A stretch of 64,000 bases of DNA from NCBI GenBank assembly GCA_025677815.1, contig JAIXMP010000009.1:124001-188000 (forward strand), written 5' to 3'. Positions 11,288-23,976 of the stretch are shown here, piece after piece. Origin of the DNA: Phascolomyces articulosus. Lineage: Eukaryota; Mucoromycota; Mucoromycetes; Mucorales; Lichtheimiaceae. Position 1 is the stretch's first letter. Each line of letters begins with the position of its first letter. A program made the translations under genes and the position numbers. Under the pieces are notes generated by a model. The model searched no databases, was not told the DNA's origin, and worked only from the letters and a program-made list of their open reading frames with translations.

Positions 11288-14093
11288 TTAACGACGCCAC
11301 AACAGATTATATTGTTGGTATTCCACTAATTCATCCCCAATTGCTTGGACCACACTACTCAAATCTTTTCTAGCCTGTTCTTCTGAATCACCACGTAATT
11401 CAGAATAGTACTTGATCTTGGGTTCGGTTCCACTGGAGAGAGGAGGAAAAGCCAGGTTCCATGAATATATTTAAAGCAAATATTTCCAATATCCCCCAAT
11501 TATACTTGAACATTAATTTACCTTGTTCTGATAGTAAATACTGCATTATTCTCTAAACGGAAGGTGATCATCTCAGATGATGCTGATACTGGTAATGTAG
11601 GCTTGTTATCGGGAGTAGTTGAATCATACCCAACAGTTAAATCACGCACCCCCACAACATGGATACCAGCAATATGTTTTGGATATGCGTATTTGCCAGA
11701 CTTCAAATTTTCTTGGGTCTATACAGGCAGTATTGATTTATGAAAACCACTCACTATTATAGTGTATATTATATTGATAATAAGTAATTTCCTCTCACAA
11801 CTATTTACCTCATCACGGCCATATCGTATCCTCTCAAAAATTTTCTTGATCACTTCCTTATCATCACATATAAAGTATGAATTCTCTGATACAAAGTAAC
11901 CATACTTGGCATATAAGGTCTCCAGATATTGGTTGATCGTGAGTTCTCGCTTTTGCAACTGAACAGCCCACTCTGCAAAAAAGGCAAGCGCACTAATACC
12001 ATCTTTATCTTTGACAAGATCTCCTATTGTAAATCCAATGGCCTCCTCGTATGCAAAGGCTAGGTAATACCCTTCATTCTCTAGATCCATGGACTTGTTA
12101 CCAATCCATTTGAAACCAGTTAATGCTTCTTCAAAACGAAAACCTTCCACTTCAGCCATTCTTGCTAGGAACTTGGAAGATACCGTGCTTGCTACCATGG
12201 CAATCTTATCTACAAAATAAATGAGTATAGCAAATCATATTAAAGACATGTCTAATTAAAAAATTAATGATTTACCCTATCTCAATAACTTACTGATAGG
12301 AATACCCCTTGCTTTAGCCTTTTCAAAACAAGCTGCACCAAGAACAGCACCGATTTGGTTACCAGTAAATAGTTTCCATTCGCCACTATTAATTAATATT
12401 ATTTTCTACGTTCTAGGTTCAAAACCATTTTGTATTGCTATTTATTCATTTATTTTTAAACTTACTTTACTCTTTCAGCAATAGCAAGACGGTCAGCATC
12501 AGGATCATTTGCAAGGATTAACTGTGCTCCACTTCTATCTGCAGTTTGAATGGCTAATCTCTGCGATTTTTTGTTACAAAACCAATCGCCTTTTAGAAAC
12601 ATGATTCTTTTGGAGCCAAAATACAACGTTTATTGCTATAGAGATTAAAGCACTTACTAAAGAACCTTTGCCTTCTTCCGGATTAGGGAATTCAACAGTG
12701 GAAAAGTTTGGATCTGGATCGATTTGTTCATCGACAGCAATAAAAGGTGGTAAATCAAATACTTCAAAGGCCCTTTTAGCAAAAGGAGCCCCGACACCAT
12801 GCATGGCTGTGTAAGCAAATTTGAGGGTGGATTTTGCATTATCAGATCTGTGGAATATGCTCATTTATTAGTATGGTAACATTGCATAAAATGGAGGAGA
12901 GGCATTTTGAGAAAATATTTTTACACTTGTTTTCCTTCTTACCTGAAGTGTGATAAACCTGCCAACTTTTCAAAATAGGTATCAATAACACCTTCAGGTT
13001 CAGTACAAAGGTCACTATTATCAATTAGATTATAATCCCATGACCATGGCGTAAGGTTGTCTAAAATTGTTGCGGCAATTCCTTTGTCGTGGGGTGGTAT
13101 GATCTGACAGGCATTTTCCCAATACCTAAGAATACTTCAAAGTTAGGGCTCTATTTCTCATTCAATACAGTAAAGCGACAAAGTATAAATTTTCCTAAAG
13201 TCACTCACACTTTATAGCCGTTGTCTTGTTTGGGGTTCTTTTATAAAGAATAATTTAGTAAAAAAAAAACTCATGCTTAAATATTAATACTCTTTTTTTC
13301 CTTACATGAGATGCAGTTATCATTACTCCAGCTGCTGCATTTTTTTGTTTTACCGTAAATGGCTAGATCATTACAGAAAATAGAAAATTCAATTCAATTA
13401 AAACAACATTTTTATAACATATGTTTAGATAAAAGAAGGGCCAAGAATAGCTACAGACCACTAATGGAGTATGTATATAATCATGATAATACCACACACG
13501 GAAACCTAGTATAATAAATGTTGAAGCCGTTAACCGTGCGAAACTTTCGGAATGGTGTCGGTGATCATGACCAATCACTACGCCTCTCTGTTTTGCGTCA
13601 TGCACGGTCTCTACCAGGTATTTAGCCAGCCCCTAATAATGCAGCAAGTAAGTATATGAATTGTACCCCTTCCTTACTATTCTAATAATGTAATATATTC
13701 AACTATTTACTTGAGATGTCTGTAATACAGTCAAGTCATTCATTCTGGAAAACCCTGCTTCCATTTTTGCTCGAAGTCCTATTGTACAAATATTTTATAT
13801 CATAAGTCGTTAATGGTCTTCGAAAGGGAAAAAAAAGAAAGTTATTATTTACCAGCAGTGCCAAATTCAATGCGAGTTCCTAATCGTTTCTTCAATTCAT
13901 CATAACTACCTGCTTCAAGAAGGGAAGTTATTTCGGTTCGTGTTTCGTCATTCTAGTAGACAATTTATTTTTTCATAAAAGAATTGTTAAAGTTAGGTTT
14001 ATTTTTCGGTTTTCGACAATATTTAATATATTTTACCTGATCAAGACTGAGCCATTCTTGAACCAAGGTAGCGATGTCGTTCTTTCCTGACAT
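11288..14093 (-). CDS. PGM2-type phosphopentomutase / phosphoglucomutase
   Basis: Alpha-D-phosphohexomutase superfamily, PGM2 clade (animal PGM2, yeast Pgm3/Prm15). It interconverts ribose-1-P and ribose-5-P and, more weakly, glucose-1-P and glucose-6-P in the cytosol. Thirteen exons on the minus strand: 14093-14037, 13952-13853, 13778-13711, 13632-13459, 13362-13306, 13237-13209, 13125-12943, 12847-12658, 12560-12466, 12385-12294, 12209-11809, 11718-11522, 11432-11288; 595 aa. Motifs in order: active-site [19 protein letters not shown] (phospho-serine in TASH, split by an intron); metal loop NDPDADRLA; sugar loop FAYEEAIGF; phosphate loop [10 protein letters not shown] near the end. Exon 6 is only 29 nt. 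The intron after exon 4 uses an unusual GTCTGT donor, but frame and family alignment both require it. Substrate preference within the clade is inferred from similarity. Confidence 0.93.
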
Positions 14094-14348
14094 TATTAAG
14101 TTTCAAGAAAAAAAAGTAGAATAGCCTCAATGCGATTTTATTCGAAAAATTAAACTGCACGTCTTAATATCTCAAATTTCATTGGTCTTCAAAAATAAAG
14201 TGCCCAGTATTTTGGTTGTAAACATTATATATATCATAAATGGATCTAATATTACTAGCGCTGGACATATAGATTGTAGTTTTGCATAAGCAGTTCTATA
14301 AAACATTATATGATCTAAATTGATGACTATATTTATCAATTTACAACG
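14094..14348. other. phosphomutase upstream region
   Basis: Short AT-rich interval between the mutase start and the left end of the repeat. No gene seen; presumably the mutase promoter. Confidence 0.35.
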
Positions 14349-16420
14349 GATTAATAAGAACAAAAAGAAAATATTTTATTATACAGAAATGTATATATGT
14401 ACAATTGCAAAGTGATAATTTCCTGCTTGGTAATAATATAAAAAGGTTAGTGGTTGGTTCGTCGTGTTTACCACGAATTCTTTTTCTTTTTTCCATCTTC
14501 AAAAAAATTAATTAGTGTAGGAGAGGTTGATCCTAATTCTTCTTATTTAGTATTAAATTAGTATTAAAACTTGTAGTAGTTGGATGGATATAGTCAAAAT
14601 GATATAGAGTTGATTTGCTGCTCTAGGTATTATGGTGTAAAAATACGGTGGGTTTTTTTACGTTACTCATTTGATGGCACGATGGATCGACAACGACTTT
14701 TTTTTGATAAAGATATATATATATATAACTGTTGTTGTTGTTGTTGTTGGATTGTGAGTTTCTTTCTGGAGAACATCTGTTGATGGGGTTTCTTGATATC
14801 ATATAACGCCGTTATGAATTCATTATGTTTTTGTTGATGATGATTTTGTTCTGTTTTCATGACAGAAGTTAAATTAATAACCACTGTATTGATTAATTGC
14901 CCTATTCTATAACTCTCTCCATATATCTTTTTATCATTTACCTTTTTTTATGGTCCTTGGTTTCGCTATTTGGCTATCGTTCGTTTGTTCAGGAAGAAGG
15001 TTCCTAGATACTTTGTTGACTTTTTTGTTTTATTCTTTGGCTGTTGATATGATGAGAGCCTGTGCTTTGGTTGATTGTAAAACCTCTATATGGTAAATTA
15101 TATCGATATTTTAGATTAAGCAATTTATTTAATTCATATTTTCAAACATGCCTTGTTATGTCAATGTTATAAACCTTTCCTTTCTATAGGATTATTATGG
15201 ATATTGATAATGATCTTGTAATTTCGATGCTTTTTTTTTGGTAGCTTTTGTTTTGTTAGAAAGATTCCGTTGAAATTGCTAGTATAATATTGAAAATGGT
15301 GTTTTTCTTGTAGAAATTGGTTCTTTAGCTGTTAAAATGATTATAACCTGTGGTTTTTTTGATAGAGGATTTTCTATATTATATATTATATCGATATTTT
15401 AGTTTAAGTAACCAATTTAGTTCTTATTATTAAGAGAATTATTACACGCGTAGGTTACATAGTAGTCATCTTAGTTCCAACCTACGCGTGTAGTCTGACT
15501 TTATATATATATATAAACCTAATTGGCTGCATTTGCTTACAACTGTTTTGTTTTATATATGTGAGTTAACATATTAATATCTATAATCAGCATTATTATT
15601 AGTAACTATCATAGCTTGTACTCATTTTAAGAAACTGTATAAATTTTAAGATCTTGAGACAGTTAAATGTATCATCCCGATTATGCAAGATTATACATTT
15701 TTTTTAATGATCTGTATATATGTGCTTCCTTGACAATAACATGATGATTATATCACAATAATATAAATGATCTACATTTGCATTTATGGAATTTTCATAA
15801 TAATAACAACCGACATTTGTGTTTGATTGATTATCACTAGAAACTGTTTATATGTAGATGTATTGGATGTGTAATTTATTGGTTTTCACAAATTTATGTA
15901 ATAATGTATGTTTAATGGTATAGACAATCAGATTTGCAGGATTTCTTTAACATTTATTTACAATATATTAAACTAGAGTCAGACCACGCATGTATTCTGA
16001 CTTCGAATAATAACCTACGTGTGTAGTAATTCTCATTATTAAACCATGCCCTTTTATTTCAACGTTTTACGTACGTTTTAAATGAGATTATTATTATATT
16101 GGTTTCAGGGAAAGTAATCTTATATTTTGATGGGTTGTTTTTTCTATGGTTGTTGTTTTTTGGTCTCATTGTACTCGACTGTTGGTATAATATCCAACAT
16201 GATATTTTTTTGTTGCAGAAAATTGGCATCGTCGTCGGTTTGAGTGTTGTATTTAATCCACCATATTTGGCATCTTGATATCATTGAAAGATAGTTAGGG
16301 GAAGAGGCTGAAGGAAAGATTATTTTTGGGAACGGGAAGGGTAATATACAGTATTGTTTTCTCTCTTTTTTTTTTCATCGCTTCATCACCACAAACAGAG
16401 TAACCAACCTTTCCTGAGCC
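14349..16420 (-). repeat. dispersed repeat copy A (interrupted, inverted relative to copy B)
   Basis: Reverse complement of 39108-40232 with high similarity by eye across most of its length. Examples: GTTTAGTTCTTATTAT-type segments; the segment around 14815 (ATGAATTCATTATGTTTTTG) matching 39820 in reverse; GGTTGGTTACTCTGTTTGTG read on the minus strand near 16410 matching 39131. Copy A is longer for two reasons: an internal partial tandem duplication (about 15050-15170 versus about 15331-15433 plus 16043-16067) and a nested 601-bp MITE. It contains a poly-Gln frame (14663-14884 on the minus strand) that also exists in copy B, but no recognisable transposase. Element class unknown. Confidence 0.75.
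15434..16034. mobile_element. hAT-like MITE, 601 bp, with terminal inverted repeats and 8-bp target duplication
   Basis: The left end reads GAGAATTATTACACGCGTAG. The right end, reverse complemented, reads GAGAATTACTACACACGTAG. The inverted repeats continue imperfectly for roughly 60 bp with further subterminal CCTACGCGTG / AGTCTGAC motifs. The flanks are ATTATTAA at 15426-15433 and ATTATTAA at 16035-16042, an 8-bp target-site duplication as made by hAT superfamily transposases. The interior is AT-rich and encodes nothing, so it is non-autonomous. The paralogous repeat copy B has the uninterrupted site (ATTATCAA, one difference), which confirms an insertion. hAT assignment is inference from the 8-bp duplication. 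Confidence 0.8.
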
Positions 16421-18560
16421 ATCCAATATCTTACAACAACAGATACTACTACAATTACTATTACGATATATATATATATATATATATAAAGAAAGAAAAG
16501 ATAGCTGTAGTACTTGATAACCCCAGACAAAAGCTGATCAAAGTAATTAACATTCAAATATTACCAATATCATTTTCTTAAAATGGGAAAACCCCATGTT
16601 GTCCCATCTTATCTAGATAATAAAACTTTTCTTTTTGTAACCATAAGCAACAACAATAAAAAAAAGTCTAATCAAATCATAGTGAAAATATGATCTGATA
16701 CTTGATATATTATTAATTGACATCATTCTTTCTAAATATCCCCATTATTCACTCGATTTAACAAACAGAAGCGCGCAGTTTATTATTTTTATTTACGCAG
16801 ACTTTTTTATTAACTATTTCAAATTGTGGCCACTGGGAACGGTAGTACAAAAAGAACAACTTGAACAAAATTCCCTGACGTTCCATAATAAATATAGGAT
16901 CCGCGGGTGGGATAATGGCAGTGGGCAATATGACCCTGTTGGGAAGAGTAAAATAATATACCCACTTGAAAGAGTTGTTAGAATCAGTTCATAATTTCAT
17001 TATTTACATACCAAAATGGCTTCTCAAGTTTGTCTCATTGACCATGACCGTGAGAGTTCTATTTTCTCCTATTTTCTTTTTTCCTTGAATAATGAAAAAT
17101 AGATACCCAACCTTTTTAGACAAAATTCTCTCAATCATTTCGAGGAAGAAAACCTTGCCAAAAAATATTAATACAACATCGAGTATATATATATGAATAG
17201 AAGTTGTTTCATCATCACCATTCTGACAATTATAGTATAAGTCAATACTTGTCTGTTGGTGAAACATGTAACAAACGAGAGTTGACAGGACCGATAAGGG
17301 CCCTACAAAAGAGACTTTACCTCAGCTTGATATACAATGTTAAAAATATATCTATAAGGATAATAGGTGAGTATAACCTTTGTTTATGCTTGAGGATAAA
17401 ATTGAAAATTCATGCATAAAAGGGTATCCTTTTTGTAGAAGATAAGAACCTGTCTTTTTATAAGGGTTCTTGAACAATGGATTTTTTCATGCAATTTCAT
17501 CTCACTATGATACGTAGCGTATAGCTTGAAGTAGATGAAAATATTGAAGTATAGTTTTGACTAAAATATTATTAAATATTCCAAAATTAAAATGAAAGGG
17601 GGTGCAAAGGAGTTCTCCTTTCCCCTTGTTAAAAAAACTTTATTATAATAACGTCTTTCTTAGTGGAATGATGATTCATAACAGTTGTAGTTACAACTGT
17701 AGACATAAAAAGCTTAATATTGTTTATTTGTTGTTGGGGAAAGTAAAAAAAGTTTGTTCTTCTGATTCAAATACTATGAAGCTAAATAAGGCAAACATTC
17801 TATTATTTACTCTGTGAATGGCTGACCTTGTCAATAAGTTAGTAGGTATACTATTATAAAACCTAGAATATTTATTATTATTATATATGATTAATTATTA
17901 AATGATTCATATTCATATTCAACCTCATATATCAAGTTATATAATAAGATCTGAACAAATAAAAAGTCATTTAGTTGCATTATTGTTTCACATGAGTGAT
18001 CTTTATAATATATATCAGTCCGGGGAAGAATATCCCACGATGAAAGGGGTTGTATATTGAGGTATATCCAAAAGATAAATGCAAAAAAAAAAGAAGGTTT
18101 CATGCCGCGCATTTCGAGTAAGAAGAAGAAAAAACTTCTTACCCGCATCATTCCGGATAATTGATAAACAATAAAGACCATCTGTTATTATTAGTAGTAT
18201 TATTATCAAATGAGTCAATTACTAGCCAGTAATAAAAAAAATGAATGCACGGGCATCTTTTCTATTGTCATTGGCAAAAATACAACAAAAAATACTAAAG
18301 CGGTGATTCAAAAATAAATCACGCCACAATTTTTCAACCAATTTTTTTTTTGGTGTTCACACATGGAAAAAGGGGTTGAAAAGGAGGAGGTGAATATGCC
18401 AATATAATCATCAATGGCCTATGCCAAAAATAAATAAACTCCGCAAAGGAACTTTTTTTCCTTGTGTTTCTCTTTTTTTTTTTGCGACTTCTGCTTCTTC
18501 TTTTTACTTCTTACTACTACTTACTTTCTTAAAAGATTCAAAAAAAAAAATAAATTAACA
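16421..18560. other. intergenic and SREBP gene upstream region
   Basis: No supported gene. Contains a short TA run near 16467 and several low-complexity frames on both strands without family resemblance. The last 300 bp carry T-rich tracts and an SRE-like site (listed separately) upstream of the SREBP ATG. Confidence 0.4.
18318..18327 (+). promoter_or_regulatory. SRE-like element in SREBP gene promoter
   Basis: ATCACGCCAC, nine of ten bases identical to the classical sterol regulatory element ATCACCCCAC, lies about 233 bp upstream of the SREBP ATG. Fission yeast Sre1 and Aspergillus SrbA activate their own genes through such sites, so autoregulation is a reasonable inference. A single near-match in AT-rich DNA could still be chance. 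Confidence 0.45.
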
Positions 18561-21500
18561 ATGGAAGCATTCGGGATCTATGACGACGACGATCCCACTC
18601 TTTTCACCAATGCCAATTATCCCACTTTATCACAATTCGATCTTGACTTACAACAACAAGCACAAGCTGCTCTTCAACAAGGAGGTTGGCAAGACTTTGA
18701 TATGTTTTTACCTCAAGTAGTACCTGAAGTTTTTTATAGCAACAATAACAACAATAACACTCTCAATAATCATAATAACAATGGTCCTATTACTCCTCCT
18801 ACCACTTCAACACAACAACAACAACCATTATCACAACAAACAACACAAGATGCTTCAATAAATATACCACCTCCATTTATTGACAGTAATGCTTTATATA
18901 ATACAGCACTCTTTGGCAATGCAATGTCAAATAAAATGATCAACAATAATAATAGTAGTACAATGCCAATCTCACCGCCTCTTGTTTCTTTTGATGCTAC
19001 CCCCATTGTGCCTTCACAATGGACCACCACAGCAGCCATAGAACCTGTTGAAAACAATTTAAAAACAGAATACCCGAGTCCAGAAAATGTTGCTTGTTCT
19101 CCTACCAGTGAATCAAAGAGTCAATTTGATAAAGTCAATTTTATTGACTCATTGCCTCCAATGGCTGCCATGGCTCCTTCTCCTCCACTTCTTACTTCTA
19201 CTACTACATCTTCTCCTTCAAATACTTCTATTCATACATCGACCGATTCAATAACTACAACAACAATCACATCACCCCCTTCCACCAATACTTCCGTGAC
19301 TGATCAACAGCAACAATTACAAACGACTTCCTCTTTACCGCCACAACAACAGCAAACGATTGTAACCTCACAACCTGTTTCAACCATCGCCACTCCTCCA
19401 TCTGCCGCAGATGCTTCGCCTCCTCCTGCAGCTGCAACAGCACCTGCATCACCTTGGAACAACAGCGGATTTCCGGAACCCCAAGGTTTGTTTATCCATC
19501 TCCTTATTGTTTTTATTTTTAGATGAGAATTTTATTTAAAAAATCATTAATGTTTCCCATGAAACAATTTTTTTTTAAAAAAAATGCTTTGAACATTTAG
19601 GCAACAAGGTACCTATTCAACGTCTGAAACCACCTGCTACTTCCGTTTCGGCCCAACAGACCAATGGCGGACTTGTTCCTACCAATGGCCTTATTGGCGG
19701 ACGTCAACAAAAAAAGACCGCCCATAATGCCATTGAACGAAGGTATCGCAATAACATTAATGACCGTATTGCTGAATTAAAAAATGCCGTCCCCGCATTA
19801 CTTCATGCCAAGCTCAAAGACACCCATCGTACGGGAAAACGTTCTCGTACCAATAATGCCTTGGACGATGACGACGATGAAGGTGAAGACGGGGAAGAAT
19901 ATTTGGATGGTGTCGCTGTTGCTACCAAACTCAATAAAGCCACCATTTTACGAAAGGCCACAGAATATATTACTCATTTGAAAAAGACGGGCGATGATAT
20001 GCGACAAGAAAATGCTGTTTTGCAACATTTATTAGCTCAATTGCCTGGTGGTCAAGAAGTGCTTGGAAGATATCAGATGCAGAAAGTCCAACGTGATCAA
20101 GAAATGCAACGACAACGGCTTTTGGAACGTCAGCAATTGGCGAAACAACAACAACAACAACGTAAACCTGGTCGAAAACGTACAAAGACGACAGTTTCTT
20201 CGTCTTCTCCTTTGGAAGAATATGAATCGGCTTCTTCGACTGGCTCAGATCCAGCAACACCTCCACCTGCAGGGAACCGAGTCTTTATGGCCATTTTCGC
20301 TTGTCTTACCTTCTTTTCTTCTTCTCCGCTGACGGCGGGCCCTTCCAGTACCGAACAATTCCAGAACCATCATCATGCTTCACGTGCTGCCACCGTGGGT
20401 GATACTGTTGCTGATAGTAATTATACAGCGCCTCCTCCTTCATCCACGACCACTTCATCCTTTATTAGTTCTTTGCTTCCATTGGATAATACATGGTAAA
20501 GGGAGAAAAAAAGAACCCTTTGTGTATTTAAAATAGAAACTTATCTTTTTTTTTCCATCCTATTAGGACTTTATTACGAACGCTTGTCTTTGTTTTGTTC
20601 ATTGGTCACTTATTATTCCCCTATATGCGATCAGTGGTCTTTGGTCGATTCTCACTCAATGTCAAACGTGTTCCTAGAGCCAAACGAGTAGCTACACGAA
20701 AGCGAATTCAAATTTCCAATGCAGCTGTTTCTTCTGCTATTGGATCCATTACACCTGGCGATCAAAAATGTTTCCGTATTTACGATATCTTGGTTCGATC
20801 CCTTGAAATGAATGAAGATGGTCCACCTCGTACTTCTATTGGTTATTTATTACAAACGACCAAGGAAGCTGCTCGTTTGATTTCTCGTCAAGCATTTGGT
20901 TATGAAATTTTGTATGATGAAGATGATCAACTTGTATTAGAAGATGAATGGGAACAAGTCTGCAATTGGATTAAATTGAATGAAATTGAATGTTTAGGAG
21001 GTAAAGCATCATTGAGCTATTTTTTGTTGAGAAGAAATTGAAATAACCGATTTTTTTTCTTTTTTTTTTAGGTAATCCTGAAATCACCCGTTGGACCATG
21101 CTTCATTCTTGTCTTCGTATGATCAATTTAGTCGAAGTCTTGGATGATGAAGAACATGAGTTTTTACCACAAATGCGAGCTCGTGTGTATGCTACCGCAG
21201 CAATTGAAATGGCTGCTTTATTACGTCATTTCCCTTTAGCAAATCGACTATCGAGATATTTCTGGCGACAAGCCGTTTATGAGACCAGTGAAGAGTTGCG
21301 TCATCCAAAAAGTGGTGGTAGTAGCGATGATGGTGGTCACATGCGTTCCTTGGTCTCCATGATTCAACAGCAAGATCAAAACATTGAAGACATTCTTCAA
21401 TCGCAATCATGGGATGAAACTTTACAAGTGATTCGTTATCAAGTGGGACAATCCCCCACCGATCTCTCTTTATCCTTGACGGCACCCGTGCTGGTACCCG

Positions 21501-22477
21501 TGGCCATTTTATCTACCCTTCATCTCCTTGACAGCCTTCAAACTCAATTTGGTCGATTAATTGGTGATATTTGTAATACCTCCCCCCTTGGATCGAGTCA
21601 TCACCCTAAAAATGTCATGGAAGAGGATGATACTTCGTCGTCATCGTCGTCATCCACGAGCACAGACCAAGAAGGAAGCTATCTGTTTGAATCCATCTTG
21701 TCCGTCACACGAGCAGAAGATGATCATCAACGTCTTGCTTATTGGCTAGCTGCTGTAGGCATGACGGTTGAAACCTTATGGAAAAATGACATCAAGGCAG
21801 CTGAACATTGGATGGGAACCGTCGTTCAACGTATCCCTCGTGCATTGATGGTCAATCATGGTCATGGTCAAGATATTGTTGCTTACAAAAACAAAATGAA
21901 TGCTTTGGATGAACAAGTCAAGAAACATTTGGTCCATGTACTTTCGGGAGCTACCTTGATCAAGCGAGGTGAACAAACGGCTGGTATGGAGCAATTACGT
22001 ATGGCAGAACAAAGTCAACACATGATCAAAAAATTCAAGGCAAACAATAAAACAACAACACAAACGACGCATCATCTTGAAAGTGTGGTCATGGCTTTGG
22101 CTGATTTTGCAGTTTCTGTCATTGGTCTTGAGGCTTGGATTTCTGCATGGAAACAACCGCATGAACATGAAAACAATCGACGGGAGATCCGCGAACAGGT
22201 GGCTTTCTCTACCAATTATTTACGACGAATGATCAAATGGCCATTATTGAAAGATCTTCAGACAAATCAAATGATTGATCGTTTAAGTCGTTTGAGTCGA
22301 TTTGTGGCGCAACAACCGGATGAAACAGATTCTGCTTGTGATTGTTCTGATATTGAAAGTGATGATGACCATTTTCATGGAACAGCCACTTTGTTGTATG
22401 ATACGGATATGGAAGAAGATGAAATGCTTGCTAAACGAGCAGATAAAGCTCATGATATCCTACATGGCATTGTGTGA
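18561..22477 (+). CDS. SREBP-type bHLH-zip transcription factor, membrane-bound (Sre1/SrbA family)
   Basis: Sterol/oxygen-responsive regulator held in the ER membrane and released by proteolysis to activate sterol and hypoxia genes. Exons 18561-19485, 19601-20495, 20567-21000, 21072-22477; 1219 aa. The N-terminal 300 residues are an acidic then Asn/Gln/Ser/Thr-rich activation region starting MEAFGIYDDDDP. The bHLH begins near 346 with NAIERRYRNNIND; Tyr357 replaces the usual Arg and is the SREBP hallmark. The loop holds an acidic insert (about 397-412) before helix 2 (KLNKATILRKATEYITHLKK) and the zipper. Two hydrophobic hairpin segments follow, about 535-555 and 609-631, with a luminal loop of roughly 50 residues. 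The remainder matches the fungal SREBP C-terminal (DUF2014-like) region. The start at 18561 is chosen over an in-frame upstream ATG at 18462, whose peptide is a Phe-rich 5' UTR translation. Confidence 0.94.
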
Positions 22478-23348
22478 AATCTTTTTTGATTTTTTTTCTC
22501 TTTTGTACTTTACATTTTTATTTTACTTTATTTCTTTTATGCACAATGAAACGCACTCAATTAGCATATACAATCACACGCCTTTATATATATATATATA
22601 CATTTTACAACTACAATTATTACACACAAAAAAAACACAATAACTCTTCCTCTTCCTCTCTCTTTTTTTTATATAAATATTGTTATTACAAACCACCCAT
22701 TCACTCGCTTATTACTCACAATTAGTATCTTTTTTTTTATATAAATATATAATCTTTTTTTTTCGATTGTTCTCTTTTATTATTATTCAATCAATAATGA
22801 CCTTTAAATATGATGAATGACAACGATGCAAAACCGATGGAATGTTTACTTTGGATGTTTTATGATTTTGTCAAATATATTTTTTGACAAGGCTGAGATG
22901 CAAAATAAAAAAGCGCGTGCGTACGTGTAACCCTATTAAAAAATAAATCAACAACACAGACCATGCCATATAGAGCCAGTGTTGTTTACAAAAACAACCC
23001 TTTGTCCGTATTTCGTTCATAATTTTATACCAAGGGATTGACTATTAATAAAGGTGGTCGGATTACACTGATCTTGAAGGACTTATTGATCTCCGCCAAT
23101 TGAGTTTCTGACAATAGTCGATCTTTTCGAAACCAATGCGTTGTTCGTAACCAGGCTTTTGGGATAGAAAAAAAATAACAGTAAACATGGATCTAATTAT
23201 GGTAATTTTATATTCTATTTTATTGGTGTAATAATAAAATATTAAACAAAACGAAGAAGGAGTAAAAGGGAGGAGTGTTATTAGAAACCAGGCTAACTTC
23301 ATGTACCATATAATAATACGTTATTATGAGTAGTAATGATTTAATTAA

Positions 23349-23379
<31 letters not shown>

Positions 23380-23976
23380 ATAGTTCTAACATGTCAGTGC
23401 GCCAAATGATGATGTATTATCACAAATAATCAAGGTTGGATTTTGTTTAATTGATTGATAATGCTGATGATGATGTAAAGAACAAGGAGATGAATGATCG
23501 TCGCCGTTCTCCTTGTATCAACAGTTTGTAGGTGGATGTTTATATATATATATATATAAAAGCGAATCACATGTGCCTTTTTTCATTCAGATCGGGATCT
23601 GCTCCGACCTTGTATTTTTTTCATCTCCTTTTCTCCCCAAAAATAATCCTTTTTATTTTAGCCACTCTTTTTCATCAACTCAATTCAATCCATTTATGAA
23701 ATTTCTATATCGTTATGATTATATAATGTGATTAGCTGAATGAGTGGAAAGAAAAAGAAAATGAAAGGAAGGGGGAAAGGTCAATCATGAAAAGCAAAAG
23801 TCAATGATCAGCATGAATGAATGAAAAGTCTCGGATATGCTCCGTAATTGTATCTGTTGTGTAGCCTTAACAATATAAACATATTTTTTTTTCTTGGGGC
23901 TACCTTTTTTCTCTTCTTCTTTAAACTTCCTTTCTTTTTTTTTTCTCTCTTTTTATCCTTGCCGATTTGATTCAAC
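22478..23976. other. intergenic: SREBP 3' region and kinase promoter
   Basis: TA microsatellites at about 22587 and 23356-23379, CT-rich stretches just before 23977. A patch at 23025-23155 on the minus strand is open in more than one frame and less AT-rich than its surroundings, but I cannot build a gene from it. Otherwise nothing seen. Confidence 0.4.
23356..23379. repeat. (AT)n microsatellite
   Basis: Uninterrupted AT dinucleotide run in the intergenic region before the kinase gene. Confidence 0.9.

Noticed and set aside
14663..14884. Poly-Gln minus-strand frame (and its copy at 39739-40041) as a gene
   Set aside because: Part of a dispersed repeat, driven by a CAA run, interrupted or diverged between copies.
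18462..18560. Upstream in-frame ATG of the SREBP ORF
   Set aside because: Encodes a Phe-rich peptide from a T-rich leader; the ATG at 18561 begins the acidic N-terminus typical of the family.
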